A stretch of DNA of 64,000 nucleotides, from contig NZ_CP144906.1 of the NCBI RefSeq assembly GCF_036699995.1, positions 5,033,001-5,097,000 of the forward strand, read 5' to 3'. Both the position numbers and the translations under genes were made by a program. Each line of letters starts with the position of its first letter. Within the stretch, counting starts at the first letter, position 1. The notes beneath the pieces are model-generated. The model ran no database searches and was not told the DNA's origin. It saw only the letters and a list, made by a program, of their open reading frames with translations. Source of the stretch: Clostridium beijerinckii. Lineage in GTDB: Bacteria; Bacillota; Clostridia; Clostridiales; Clostridiaceae. Positions 1 to 9,733 of this stretch are shown in pieces.

Positions 1-1911
1 ATTAGCATTATTTGCAACATCAACCCTATGAGTAAGACTCGTAACTAATGAGCCATATGAAGGCTGCTCACCAAGATTTCTCGTCATTATCACATTATAT
101 CCTCTATTTTGAAGTTCTGTCTTTAACTTATCTGCAACTTGCATATTTAGAACTGTTTCACTGTAAGTAACTCCATCAATAGTGCTTTCAGCACCGTAAT
201 CTTTGCCATAATCATGTCCTGGATCTATTACTATAGTCTTTTTACCATTTGAAGAATTACTTCCTGCCGAAGGGCTATTTCCTGAATTATCTTCATCGTC
301 TTGATCTGTTGGAGTATTATTTCCTGAACTATCTTCATCATTTTGATTAGATGAAGACTGCTTTTTCCCATCAGAGCCAATCTTAAATCCATCTATTGTT
401 GTATTAGTAACCATTCTTCCTGTTGAAGTATCTAGGTAATACGAATCTCCATTAGATGTAACCCATCCTGTCGCCATTGTACCACTGTCTTTTAAATAAT
501 ACCATGCTCCACCAAGATTAATCCATCCTTTCGCCATAGCTCCGGTTTCATACAAATAATAGTAAGTTCCATTATCAATAATCCATCCTGTTGCCATACT
601 ACCATCTGTATTAAAGTAATACCAGTAATTGTTCAATTTCATCCAACCAGTAGTCATGGTTCCGTTATCATTAAACATATACTTCTTATTGTCTATATTT
701 TTAAGACCAGTTACCATGCTTCCATCGCCTTGAAGATAATACCACTTAGCATTTTCCTTGAACCATCCAGTTTTTATCTTTCCACTTTTCTCAAAGTAAT
801 ACCACTTATTATTTATCTTTGTCCAACCATTATAAGTAGCCATAGCTCCAGAATCATTTAGATAATATAATCCTGATCCATCAAATTGAAATCCAGTTTC
901 CATGGCACCTGAATCCTTTAGTAAATACCAGTTATTATCTACTTGCCTCCAACCTTTTGCCATAGCACCTGATTTATCTATATAGTACCATGTTCCATTA
1001 TCTTTTATCCAGCCAGTTGTCATTTTACCATCTTCATCATTTAAGTAATACCAATTTTTATCTGGTTTAATCCAACCGACTGCTTTGGTAGTATCTGATT
1101 TGTAGTAATACCAAGCTCCATTCTCATACTTCCAACCAATATTTGATGTTATACTAACACTATTGTCTACAGTATCATTTGCACTTTGAGGTTTATTCTC
1201 TGTAATAATATCAGATGCATTTGGTGCGCTAGGCTTACTTTCAGGAGTTGCTGGATTTGGTGACGCATTTGATGGTTGATTATCTGGAGTTTTACCATTA
1301 TCTTTTGGATAATCTATTCCAGCATAATCCATTAAATTTTTGTATAATGCATTAACTTCTTCTCCATATGTAGCACTAGGTGCCCACTTTCCACCCAAAG
1401 AATTTACCGTAGTTGCTTTACCCTTAATTGTCACAAAATGTCTTGGATCATACGTATCTTTTCTTGGATATCCATCTGCTCCTGCATATAGAGCCAAATG
1501 ATCCAAATGTGCTTGTACACCTTCATCCCAACTTTCAAATTTTTGATGTGCATTTTTATCAGTATCGCCTCCACCAGATGGATTTTTAAGTCCACATGGA
1601 TTGTGATAACTTTCATCTAGAACACCACCAAAATTACCATATCCAGTCTCTTTTGCCGCTTGTACATATGCGATTGCTGGATTTACATCACCATGTTCTG
1701 ATGCGTATTTGAAGTAGAGATCTGCTAAATCAGCAAAAGTATCTGTTGCTCCTTTAGATTTAGCCCAACTTTTTGCTTGCTTTGCAGTAACCTTACTTTC
1801 TGAAATTATTTTAAAATCAGTAGTTGCAGCTTGTGCACTTAATCCTGGAATTAAACTTAATACAACTGCAAATGCCAAAGCAAATGTTGTAAATTTCTTT
1901 TTAATATTCAA
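1..1911 (-). CDS. Bifunctional autolysin: glucosaminidase + cell-wall-binding repeats + N-acetylmuramoyl-L-alanine amidase (3' end outside window)
   Basis: Secreted peptidoglycan hydrolase, 637 codons visible and still open at the left edge. Read from the sequence: a signal peptide (residues 1-28, ending AQA), a glucosaminidase-type domain (about 30-210) with the motif AAKETGYGNF whose Glu88 is the expected catalytic acid, about twelve 20-residue CWB repeats (about 255-500, units like GWxxxNGxWYYxxxxGxM), a Ser/Asp/Asn linker, then the start of an Amidase_3 domain with IDPGHD (His566 a likely zinc ligand). The start is TTG at 1911, preceded by AAGGAGG at 1924-1930; no in-frame ATG or GTG lies between. 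The family cuts both the glycan strand and the amide bond to the stem peptide, usually in cell separation or autolysis. The carboxy-terminal catalytic half lies outside the window. Confidence 0.9.
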   Translation of the reverse strand, partial: MNIKKKFTTFALAFAVVLSLIPGLSAQAATTDFKIISESKVTAKQAKSWAKSKGATDTFADLADLYFKYASEHGDVNPAIAYVQAAKETGYGNFGGVLDESYHNPCGLKNPSGGGDTDKNAHQKFESWDEGVQAHLDHLALYAGADGYPRKDTYDPRHFVTIKGKATTVNSLGGKWAPSATYGEEVNALYKNLMDYAGIDYPKDNGKTPDNQPSNASPNPATPESKPSAPNASDIITENKPQSANDTVDNSVSITSNIGWKYENGAWYYYKSDTTKAVGWIKPDKNWYYLNDEDGKMTTGWIKDNGTWYYIDKSGAMAKGWRQVDNNWYLLKDSGAMETGFQFDGSGLYYLNDSGAMATYNGWTKINNKWYYFEKSGKIKTGWFKENAKWYYLQGDGSMVTGLKNIDNKKYMFNDNGTMTTGWMKLNNYWYYFNTDGSMATGWIIDNGTYYYLYETGAMAKGWINLGGAWYYLKDSGTMATGWVTSNGDSYYLDTSTGRMVTNTTIDGFKIGSDGKKQSSSNQNDEDSSGNNTPTDQDDEDNSGNSPSAGSNSSNGKKTIVIDPGHDYGKDYGAESTIDGVTYSETVLNMQVADKLKTELQNRGYNVIMTRNLGEQPSYGSLVTSLTHRVDVANNAN

Positions 1912-2242
1912 AACAGTGTGCCACCTCCTTACATTTGATTTTAACAAAAAACGTCATGGCATTAAAGGCAAATTTGAAAAAATGTGGACTTTTTTAGAAT
2001 AAAACCACAGTTATTGTTTTTTATCAATAAATTTCATAGCTTTAATCAATTTTTAATATGTAAATGTGTTAATTAATTACAATCATATATCTGTTTTATA
2101 GTAAAACTATATCTAGAGTTCTAATAAAACACATTATCAGATATGCTTAGAATATATAAGCTGAATTATAATGTATATATATCTTCAAACAAAAATATTT
2201 TATTGCACATAATTAAAAGAGAGCCTGTTTTAGTGCTCTCTT
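1912..2242. other. Intergenic region upstream of the autolysin
   Basis: AT-rich 331-base gap. It holds the autolysin ribosome binding site (1924-1930) and, at the other end, the terminator of the small Cys-rich gene (2215-2244). I see no convincing promoter hexamers and no coding potential; a short plus-strand reading frame near 2143 crosses the terminator and is not supported. Confidence 0.5.
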
Positions 2243-2244
2243 TT
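2215..2244 (-). terminator. Rho-independent terminator of the small Cys-rich gene
   Basis: Perfect 10-bp stem AAAAGAGAGC (2215-2224) / GCTCTCTTTT (2235-2244) with a 10-base loop. It begins at the stop codon of the minus-strand gene and ends in a T-rich run on that strand. Confidence 0.8.
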
Positions 2245-2569
2245 AGTGACTATGGTGTCTCCTACAACCTGCAAGATCACTCTTACAGTCATTTAGGTTG
2301 TCTATTAAATTGTCTACTAATTTATCTGTAAGACACATTTGGTTACATAACAGCTTTTCGTTAGTATTGATTAAATGACAAATAAAATTTTGGTTAGTAA
2401 ATGCATATAGAAATAATAGTACCGTTACTAGACGACTTAATACGGCTTCTTGATTTCCTACAACCATTGTAGACAAAGTTAGGTCACTAATTGGTTCATT
2501 ACAATTTGCTCCAAGAGTGTTTGCTCCGGGACTTTCAAAGCCAGGATCACAATAGTTACAGTTACTCAT
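2243..2569 (-). CDS. Small Cys-rich protein of unknown function
   Basis: A 108-residue product that I do not recognise. An open frame extends further upstream to 2701, but the segment before Met 2569 is low-complexity Tyr/Ile/Lys and a GGAAGAG-like ribosome binding site sits just before the ATG at 2567-2569, so I use that start. The N-terminus is SNCNYCDPGF and Cys-rich; a hydrophobic stretch (VTVLLFLYAF) lies in the middle; the C-terminus has regularly spaced Cys and Asn/Asp/Leu (VDNLIDNLNDC) and ends in a His-rich tail (CRRHHSH). No signal peptide is apparent. Cys- and His-rich small proteins of this kind in clostridia are often spore-coat or metal-binding, but nothing here proves either. 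A strong terminator follows directly, so it is probably monocistronic. Confidence 0.6.
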   Translation of the reverse strand: MSNCNYCDPGFESPGANTLGANCNEPISDLTLSTMVVGNQEAVLSRLVTVLLFLYAFTNQNFICHLINTNEKLLCNQMCLTDKLVDNLIDNLNDCKSDLAGCRRHHSH

Positions 2570-2748
2570 TCTCTTCCTCTCCATGTACAAAGATTTTATA
2601 TAATAATAATATGAATAATCTTGTCGTTTTGTTACTTGATAAATAAAAGTATTATTATTTAATAAATACATAATAATAATTTGAACAATATATTTTATCA
2701 AAAGTATAGATTATAACTGCTAGATATGTCAGATCGAAAGGAGAATTT

Positions 2749-3819
2749 ATGCTTAAACTATTATTCGCTAACGCTGCAATGCTTATATCTTTTTTATATT
2801 TAGGAAGCCAAATGCTAAATGATGAATTTATAAAATCAAATTCTAAAATAAAAGTTAAATTATGCTTTGGTATACTATCTGGTTTATCTGGATGTATACT
2901 TATATTTTATGGAATTAATTTGACTCAAAATACAATAATAGATTTTAGAAGTATTCCCGTTATAATCGCTTCAATTTATGGGGGATTTATACCAACTTTC
3001 ATAAGTGTATTCATAATAATACTATTTAGACTTACTTTTTTTGAAATAAGTTTTTCTTCTTTAATTACTTCTGCAAATTTATTCATATTACTAATAATTT
3101 TTACTATTATATCAAAATACAAGATAAATTTTTCAAAGAAATATTTTTTAATGACTATAGTTAACATAATATCAACAATAATTTGGATTTCATTAGTTTT
3201 AAAAGATATGAATCTTATACTCCCTGCTCTAGGAAACTTTGTTATTTCTATAATAATGGTTTCTACTGTAGTTTATTACGAATTAAACTACATTTCCAAA
3301 ACTAATAAAATGTATAAAAAACTCAAAGTAGACTCGAGAAAAGATTTTCTTACAGGGCTTAATAATGTAAGAGCATTTAACGGAATATTAGATAAAACAA
3401 TTAGAAATACCGTACAAAAGAAAGAAAACTTATCAATTCTCATGATAGATATTGATTTTTTTAAACATATTAATGATACCTACGGGCATCATTCTGGGGA
3501 TTTAGTATTAAAACAACTTAGCAAAATTTTAATTGATTCTTGTAGAACTTTTGATGTTATCTCAAGAAATGGTGGTGAAGAATTCACTGCAGTTTTATTA
3601 GATTGCAATTACAAACATGCGGTTGATATTGCAGAAAAAATAAGAAAAAATGTAGAATGTAATACTTTTAAACTTGACAATAATGCCACTGTAAAAGTAA
3701 CTGTTTCCATCGGGATTAGTTCATACCCTGATATAACAAAAAATATAAATACCCTCTTAAGTAAGGCTGATAATGCCTTATATTTAGCAAAACGTACAGG
3801 AAGAAATAAAGTATGTTAA
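2749..3819 (+). CDS. Membrane diguanylate cyclase (LytS-type 5TM sensor + GGDEF)
   Basis: Makes the second messenger cyclic di-GMP from two GTP. Residues 1-185 form five to six membrane segments resembling the 5TMR-LYT sensor of LytS (the segment around DFRSIPVIIASIYGG is typical); residues about 195-356 are a GGDEF domain. The active-site motif is intact as GGEEF (275-279), the metal-binding stretch is DIDFFKHIND (from 234), and an inhibitory I-site RxxD is present as RTFD (266-269), five residues before GGEEF, so product inhibition is expected. Start ATG follows GAAAGGAG. It is transcribed alone, divergently from the Cys-rich gene. The regulated output, possibly surface polysaccharide or attachment given the neighbourhood, is inference. 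Confidence 0.92.
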   Translation: MLKLLFANAAMLISFLYLGSQMLNDEFIKSNSKIKVKLCFGILSGLSGCILIFYGINLTQNTIIDFRSIPVIIASIYGGFIPTFISVFIIILFRLTFFEISFSSLITSANLFILLIIFTIISKYKINFSKKYFLMTIVNIISTIIWISLVLKDMNLILPALGNFVISIIMVSTVVYYELNYISKTNKMYKKLKVDSRKDFLTGLNNVRAFNGILDKTIRNTVQKKENLSILMIDIDFFKHINDTYGHHSGDLVLKQLSKILIDSCRTFDVISRNGGEEFTAVLLDCNYKHAVDIAEKIRKNVECNTFKLDNNATVKVTVSIGISSYPDITKNINTLLSKADNALYLAKRTGRNKVC

Positions 3820-3952
3820 AATATAACTACTTACTATATATTTATACTTAATAAAATTCATACATTATAAAATCACTACATACAAAATATGGCATTTATA
3901 AAGATAATTATTTAAAATTTATGAAGAATATTTTTAGAACATATATATAATA

Positions 3953-4027
3953 CTTATAAAAATAATAGCGACATAGTTTATACGATGCACTTCCTTGATA
4001 ACGCATTATGACTATTGATATTATAAG
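3953..4027. repeat. Short element with 16-bp imperfect terminal inverted repeats
   Basis: CTTATAAAAATAATAG (3953-3968) is matched in inverted orientation by CTATTGATATTATAAG (4012-4027), 14 of 16 positions. The outline resembles the AT-rich inverted-repeat elements found between the exopolysaccharide genes at 41.1, 44.9 and 45.7 kb. It contains no gene. Confidence 0.4.
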
Positions 4028-4045
4028 TTCAACTAAGATTCAGGT

Positions 4046-4114
4046 ATAGATCAAACGACTCCACCCGAATCGAGTTTTACCTTAAATATAAAGCTGTTGT
4101 TGGCTTTAAAATAA
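4046..4114 (-). terminator. Candidate hairpins 3' of the RpiR genes
   Basis: Two weak stem-loops lie between the regulator stop codon and the inverted-repeat element: TAAAGC/GCTTTA (4089-4094 / 4103-4108) and an imperfect stem around CGACTC CACCC GAATCG (4055-4073). T-tracts are poor, so termination is uncertain. Confidence 0.3.
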
Positions 4115-4861
4115 TTATCTATATTCTAAGTATTTTAACAGCAGTATTTGATTTATCAGAAAAAATTGTGTAGTTGAATAAAGTTTTGTTTTATTTTCTC
4201 CTACTGAAATTGGATGTGTATAGAATTGAAGACTAATATCACTGATAGAAGCTAATTCATTATTTCCAACCTGAGTAATAGAAATAATTTTCACATCTTT
4301 TTCCTTTAACTTTTGCGCAAACTCATTCATAAATAAATTGTTTCCAGATAAAGATAATAAGAAAAAAATATCTTTTGAAGATAAAGCATCTAAAATAATG
4401 TTAGTTTCTTCCCTTCCCTCTATGACATATATTAACTTATTGCCAAAAATCATGCTACGCTTTAAATCTTTTGCTGCATTTTTTTGCACTGCTCCAGATC
4501 CATAAACATAAATTTTATCTGCCTTCTCAACTAATTCAAATACATCGTAGAAATCTCTTTCTTTCATAATTTCCATGGTCTTCTCAATATCTTTATATGT
4601 TTTTTCAATTTCTTTATTATCGAATGAATTTCGCTGCTTGTCTTCCCATTTTAAATGAATTTTCATTTCACTATATCCTTGTAATCCTAATTTATGTGTA
4701 AAACGTAAAATAGTTGTATGAGAAACATTACATTTAGAAGCTAATTCTTGTATTGACATGGTTTGGCACTCTTTTTTATGGTGTAAAATATACTTCCATA
4801 TATACAAATCACTTTCATTTAATTTTTCATAATTTTCATCAATCAACGTTTCCAATTTCAT
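4115..4861 (-). CDS. MurR/RpiR-family transcriptional regulator (copy A)
   Basis: DNA-binding regulator of 248 residues. It has an N-terminal HTH_6 domain (about 1-75; helix-turn-helix around ELASKCNVSHTTILRF) followed by a SIS sugar-phosphate isomerase-like domain (about 105-240; VYGSGAVQ then LLSLSGNN), which in this family senses a phosphorylated sugar. The start ATG follows GGAAG and overlaps the end of the second RpiR gene by 23 bases, so the two are translated from one message. The gene lies downstream of the GH4 and EIICB genes on the same strand, so the likely effector is an alpha-glucoside phosphate (inference). It is clearly homologous to its neighbour but diverged throughout, suggesting an old tandem duplication. 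Confidence 0.88.
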   Translation of the reverse strand: MKLETLIDENYEKLNESDLYIWKYILHHKKECQTMSIQELASKCNVSHTTILRFTHKLGLQGYSEMKIHLKWEDKQRNSFDNKEIEKTYKDIEKTMEIMKERDFYDVFELVEKADKIYVYGSGAVQKNAAKDLKRSMIFGNKLIYVIEGREETNIILDALSSKDIFFLLSLSGNNLFMNEFAQKLKEKDVKIISITQVGNNELASISDISLQFYTHPISVGENKTKLYSTTQFFLINQILLLKYLEYR

Positions 4862-5630
4862 GCTTTTCTTCCTTCTTATTTTTTTGTGTTTTATATTCCA
4901 TATATTTCAAAAATAATATTTCAATTAAAATAAAGTATGATGTTAAAGATTCAAAATCTATGTCATTATAGATACTTGGTATAAGAGCTGTAGATGTATA
5001 TAGATTATAATCACTTAATTTAGCTAAAGAATTATCTTTTAACTTTGTTATTGATATAATAGGAATATTTTTAATTTTCAAGTTTTTAGCAAAATCCATA
5101 ATAAATTGATTCTCACCTGATACTGAAATAATCACGAAGACATCTTCATCTGTGGCCAAATCTACTATAGCATTTGCTTCAGTATAACCGCTTAAGTCAT
5201 AAAATATTTTTCCAGCAGTTAAAAAAGTGCGCTTAAATTCTTTCTTTATGGACGACTGTACCATTCCTATTCCATATACATAGAGTGTTCTGGATTTATC
5301 AATCAATTCAAAAATATCTGTACAATCCTTTTCTTTTATATTTTTTATTACTTCATTATAAACATCACAAACAGCTTCTACATTACTAACATTCTCTTTT
5401 GACTTTTCATTATCAAGCTTTAAATAAACCTTTAATTCCCCATATCCCTTTAGAGATAATTTTTGTGAAAATCTAAGAATAGTCGTTCTAGAAACATTAC
5501 ATTTATGTGCTAATTGATCTATAGCAAGAGTTTCACACTCTTTTCGGTGCTTAGAAATATAATTCCAAATATATAAATCATTCTCATTTAATTGCTTATG
5601 GTATTTGTTTATAAGTTCATCTAGTTTCAT
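4839..5630 (-). CDS. MurR/RpiR-family transcriptional regulator (copy B)
   Basis: 263-residue paralogue of the next gene, with the same HTH_6 (QLAHKCNVSRTTILRF) plus SIS (VYGIGMVQ, IISVSGEN) layout. A GTG five codons upstream (5645) keeps the frame open, but the ATG at 5628-5630 has GGTGGGG at suitable distance and aligns with the MKLETL start of copy A, so I chose it. Its 3' end overlaps the ATG of copy A by 23 bases. The coding-strand order is EIICB, GH4, RpiR-B, RpiR-A, with a strong terminator between GH4 and this gene, so it probably has its own promoter in the roughly 150 bases upstream. Role inferred: control of the adjacent alpha-glucoside PTS genes, perhaps as a heteromer with copy A. 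Confidence 0.87.
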   Translation of the reverse strand: MKLDELINKYHKQLNENDLYIWNYISKHRKECETLAIDQLAHKCNVSRTTILRFSQKLSLKGYGELKVYLKLDNEKSKENVSNVEAVCDVYNEVIKNIKEKDCTDIFELIDKSRTLYVYGIGMVQSSIKKEFKRTFLTAGKIFYDLSGYTEANAIVDLATDEDVFVIISVSGENQFIMDFAKNLKIKNIPIISITKLKDNSLAKLSDYNLYTSTALIPSIYNDIDFESLTSYFILIEILFLKYMEYKTQKNKKEEKHEIGNVD

Positions 5631-5777
5631 AATATTCCCCACCACTATTTTCTACTTTGTTTCATGTTTCTTTAAATTCTACTCTATAATTTATCTTTTG
5701 TCTATTATTGTAAATACTCAATGAATTAATTCTGGAATTTAGTTGGAATAAAAACTAAAGGCTAATATATCTTTTCT

Positions 5778-5817
5778 AAAAAAAAGAGAAACAAGTCCTC
5801 TTGAACTCATTTCTCTT
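5778..5817 (-). terminator. Rho-independent terminator of the GH4 gene
   Basis: Stem AAGAGAAA (5784-5791) / TTTCTCTT (5810-5817) with an inner CAAG/CTTG stem, followed on the minus strand by a run of eight T (plus-strand A at 5778-5785). Confidence 0.85.
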
Positions 5818-5883
5818 CTTTATATAATATAAATAAAGTTTTATAAGCTATTGTTTTTTATTGATATAGGTAATATATTCTAA

Positions 5884-7239
<1,356 letters not shown>

Positions 7240-7354
7240 TTATTTTTTGCTTTGTTATCTTTTCTGAGTACATAATACACCCGAGAAAGGTACCTTACAA
7301 TATATATGAAGCCTTTAGGGAAATAAGCATTTCAAGTGTATTTCTTAACATTTT

Positions 7355-7370
7355 CTGTGACTTTTCACAG
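7355..7370. promoter_or_regulatory. Operator candidate upstream of the GH4 gene
   Basis: Perfect palindrome CTGTGACTTTTCACAG (6-bp arms, 4-base centre), about 140 bases before the GH4 start. Its core GTGAAAAGTCAC (minus strand) matches GTGAAAATTCAC at 9421-9432, upstream of the EIICB gene, at 11 of 12 positions. It is a plausible site for one of the two RpiR proteins (inference). Confidence 0.5.
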
Positions 7371-7472
7371 GAAATTTCTGTTATGAAATTATATATTTTT
7401 TTAACTAGTTGAAATTTAAAACTAGATTTTACATAACTCTAAATCCTTCAATGATATATGATTTATAAAATA

Positions 7473-7507
7473 AAAAGCCGACCTCTGCTACGCAGAAATC
7501 AGCTTTT
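7473..7507 (-). terminator. Terminator between EIICB and GH4 genes
   Basis: Hairpin AAAAGC..GA/TC..GCTTTT with inner CTCTGC/GCAGAA arms, followed on the minus strand by TTTTTATTTTA. It should end or attenuate the EIICB transcript before the GH4 gene. Confidence 0.75.
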
Positions 7508-7737
7508 AATTTATTTAAAAATATTGTTTGTTGCATATTAATTCTAAAATTAGCAGATAAGCAAATGCATACTAATCTATCACTATAATTCCACCTGAAA
7601 TAGTACTAAAAGACTTTATTCCGTTTATTTTTAAGACATTCTTTAACCAAGAATTATATGCTTTTAATGTTCAATCAATAAAAATAAAAGTGAAATTATA
7701 TACCATACATTTTTAAGCTTAACTTCTCCAACTATCT

Positions 7738-9300
7738 TTACAGTAACGCTTCAAAGTCTTCTCTTACTCGCGCAACTTTCAATCCAACAATAACTTGATA
7801 GGATTTTCCATTTACAGAACATCCATGAGCTCCAATAGATTTAAAATAAGGATCATCCTTACAAAGAGATGGATCATTTACATTTACTCTTAAACGAGTT
7901 GCACAATTTGTAACATCAACAATGTTATCTCTTCCGCCTAATCCAACTAAGATATTTTCTGCAAATACTGACTTACTACTATCTTTTGAATCACTTTTTT
8001 TCTCTCTATACTCTGCTTTTGAATGAAATTTTATATCTTCTTCTTCATCTTCCCTACCAGGAGTTTTAAAGTTAAATTTCAAAATTAAGGTCCTAAATAC
8101 TATGAACCAAATTCCTGTAAAACAAAGTCCTATAGCAAACTGGAGTAAATATTGGACCCAATGATTTCCCATTAGAGGAATCCAATTTAAAGAAGCCATT
8201 TCAATAGCTCCACCAGAGAATATTCCTACAATCCCCACAATATACATAGTTGTTGAAATTGTTGCTGCAAGTAGTGCATGTACTACAAATAGCACTGGTG
8301 AAATAAATAAAAATGTAAATTCAATTGGTTCTGTTACACCACACAAAATTGCAGTTAATGTAATAGGTATTAGTAACGCCAATACCTTTTTTCTCTTTTC
8401 AGGTTTTGCTGTTGCATAAAATGCTAATGCAATACCTGGACATCCAAAAATTTTAGAGTATCCTGTAGCTGTAAATCCTGCTTCTGGTAATAACGATTTC
8501 AAAGAGGCTTTAGAAGCTGCTATTTCTGGTAACTTTGTTGCCCAGTAAGAATAAAGACCTCCTGGCACTACAACATTATCATAATAAAACGGAGAATACA
8601 GTATATGATGTAATCCAAATGGAATTAAAGCACGTTCTAAGAAGATGAACACCCATACACCTAATGCCCCTGCACCTTTTACAAAACCTTGAAAACTATG
8701 CATTCCAAGTTGAATTTTAGGCCATATAAATGCCGCAAGAACTGCTACTGGAATCATAACAAAGAATCCGATCATAAATACAAATGTAGATCCGCTAAAC
8801 GTTCCCAACCATTCTGGTAATTCAGTATCAAAAAAACGGTTATGTAAATAAATTACAAGTCCTGAAATGAGTAATGCACCAATCATTCCCATGTCCAATG
8901 TCTTAATATTGGCTATCATGGTGAGACCGCTAGTTCCTCCTACTTGAGCAGAGAAATCAACTCCAAAAAATTCGCCCCACTGTGAAATGATAGTGCTTAG
9001 AAAATAATGAAATGTTAAATATAATACGAATGCCTCCATGCAACATCTTGCATTTTGCTTTTTTGCCATTCCTATTGGAAGCCCTACTACAAATAATAAT
9101 GGTAATTGATTAAATACAGTCCAGCCACCCTGTAAAACTACATTCCAGCATTTAAACCACAAGTTACTTGGATCTGCTAATCCTCCCATAATTGTCTGTG
9201 TAGTAAATAATGTTCCTATACCAATTATAATACCTGCAAATGAAAAAAGTAGAACAGGTGTAAACATCGCTCCACCGAATTTTTGAATTTTCTGCATCAT
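7738..9300 (-). CDS. glvC: PTS alpha-glucoside (maltose-type) transporter subunit EIICB
   Basis: Membrane permease that imports and phosphorylates an alpha-glucoside such as maltose. Residues about 1-410 are the glucose-superfamily EIIC domain with roughly ten membrane segments (opening MMQKIQKFGGAMFTPVLLF); residues about 440-520 are EIIB with the phosphorylation motif TNCATRLR, Cys466. The 520 residues match GlvC/MalP of Bacillus and Clostridium, and as in those proteins no EIIA is fused; a separate EIIA gene is divergent at 9734. Two adjacent ATGs (9300 and 9297) share one ribosome binding site (AAAGGATG). Paired with the GH4 hydrolase, the substrate is most likely maltose or another glucosyl disaccharide. 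The symbol is by family resemblance. Confidence 0.92.
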   Translation of the reverse strand: MMQKIQKFGGAMFTPVLLFSFAGIIIGIGTLFTTQTIMGGLADPSNLWFKCWNVVLQGGWTVFNQLPLLFVVGLPIGMAKKQNARCCMEAFVLYLTFHYFLSTIISQWGEFFGVDFSAQVGGTSGLTMIANIKTLDMGMIGALLISGLVIYLHNRFFDTELPEWLGTFSGSTFVFMIGFFVMIPVAVLAAFIWPKIQLGMHSFQGFVKGAGALGVWVFIFLERALIPFGLHHILYSPFYYDNVVVPGGLYSYWATKLPEIAASKASLKSLLPEAGFTATGYSKIFGCPGIALAFYATAKPEKRKKVLALLIPITLTAILCGVTEPIEFTFLFISPVLFVVHALLAATISTTMYIVGIVGIFSGGAIEMASLNWIPLMGNHWVQYLLQFAIGLCFTGIWFIVFRTLILKFNFKTPGREDEEEDIKFHSKAEYREKKSDSKDSSKSVFAENILVGLGGRDNIVDVTNCATRLRVNVNDPSLCKDDPYFKSIGAHGCSVNGKSYQVIVGLKVARVREDFEALL

Positions 9301-9400
9301 TTTTTCTTCATCCTTTCTCTGTTTTCTACAATTTCATGTTAACATTATCATTTTTCATTATCAATATTCTGTAGTACTTTAGGAATTAAACTAATCTTTA

Positions 9401-9432
9401 TGAAATTTTTCACTTTTTACGTGAATTTTCAC
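9401..9432. promoter_or_regulatory. Operator candidate upstream of EIICB
   Basis: Palindrome GTGAATTTTCAC at 9421-9432, joined to a second imperfect palindrome TGAAATTTTTCA at 9401-9412, giving several TTCAC/GTGAA half sites within 32 bases. The core matches the palindrome upstream of the GH4 gene (7357-7368) except at one central base. Confidence 0.5.
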
Positions 9433-9566
9433 ACTATTATGTAATACTATTGCTTTTAAATAAAATATAAGTAAAATTAACCTATATTATACTTAATACA
9501 CCTTAGTTGAATCTTGTGATTTTATTTTACGCATTCTACTTAAGAATACACATATCAATAAGAAAG

Positions 9567-9596
9567 TTGACTAGTATAATTCATTGTAATTATGTT
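9567..9596 (+). promoter_or_regulatory. Candidate promoter of the EIIA gene
   Basis: TTGACT (9567-9572), an 18-base spacer and TATGTT (9591-9596). The -35 box is strong, the -10 box weak; the cre-like site starts inside the -10 region. Confidence 0.4.
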
Positions 9597-9606
9597 AACG
9601 TTATAT
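9593..9606. promoter_or_regulatory. cre-like catabolite-repression site
   Basis: TGTTAACGTTATAT agrees with the CcpA consensus TGWNANCGNTNWCA at 12 of 14 positions; the last two bases differ. Its position at the presumed transcription start would suit repression by CcpA when preferred sugars are present (inference). Confidence 0.4.
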
Positions 9607-9733
9607 AATAATTAGAATACACGAAAGAGAGGTGAATGACTTTTTGAAGATTATCGTTTAGAAATATTTTCTCCTTATATATCCCAATAAAGTAGAATAT
9701 ATCTAAAAATATCTTTAATATAGTCATATATTT

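Larger units (their letters stand above)
9301..9733. other. Divergent regulatory region between EIICB and EIIA genes
   Basis: 433 bases without a gene. It holds overlapping palindromes at 9401-9432, a promoter-like pair at 9567-9596, a cre-like site at 9593-9606, and about 100 bases of apparent EIIA leader that contains a ribosome-binding-site-like GAGAGGTG followed by a four-codon open frame (ATG ACT TTT TGA, near 9636). Confidence 0.5.

Noticed and set aside
1431..1616. Minus-strand frame of 61 codons within the autolysin gene
   Set aside because: Out of frame with the well-supported glucosaminidase domain and of biased composition; a shadow frame.
2143..2331. Plus-strand frame of 62 codons
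   Set aside because: Crosses the terminator and the coding region of the small Cys-rich gene; no ribosome binding site.
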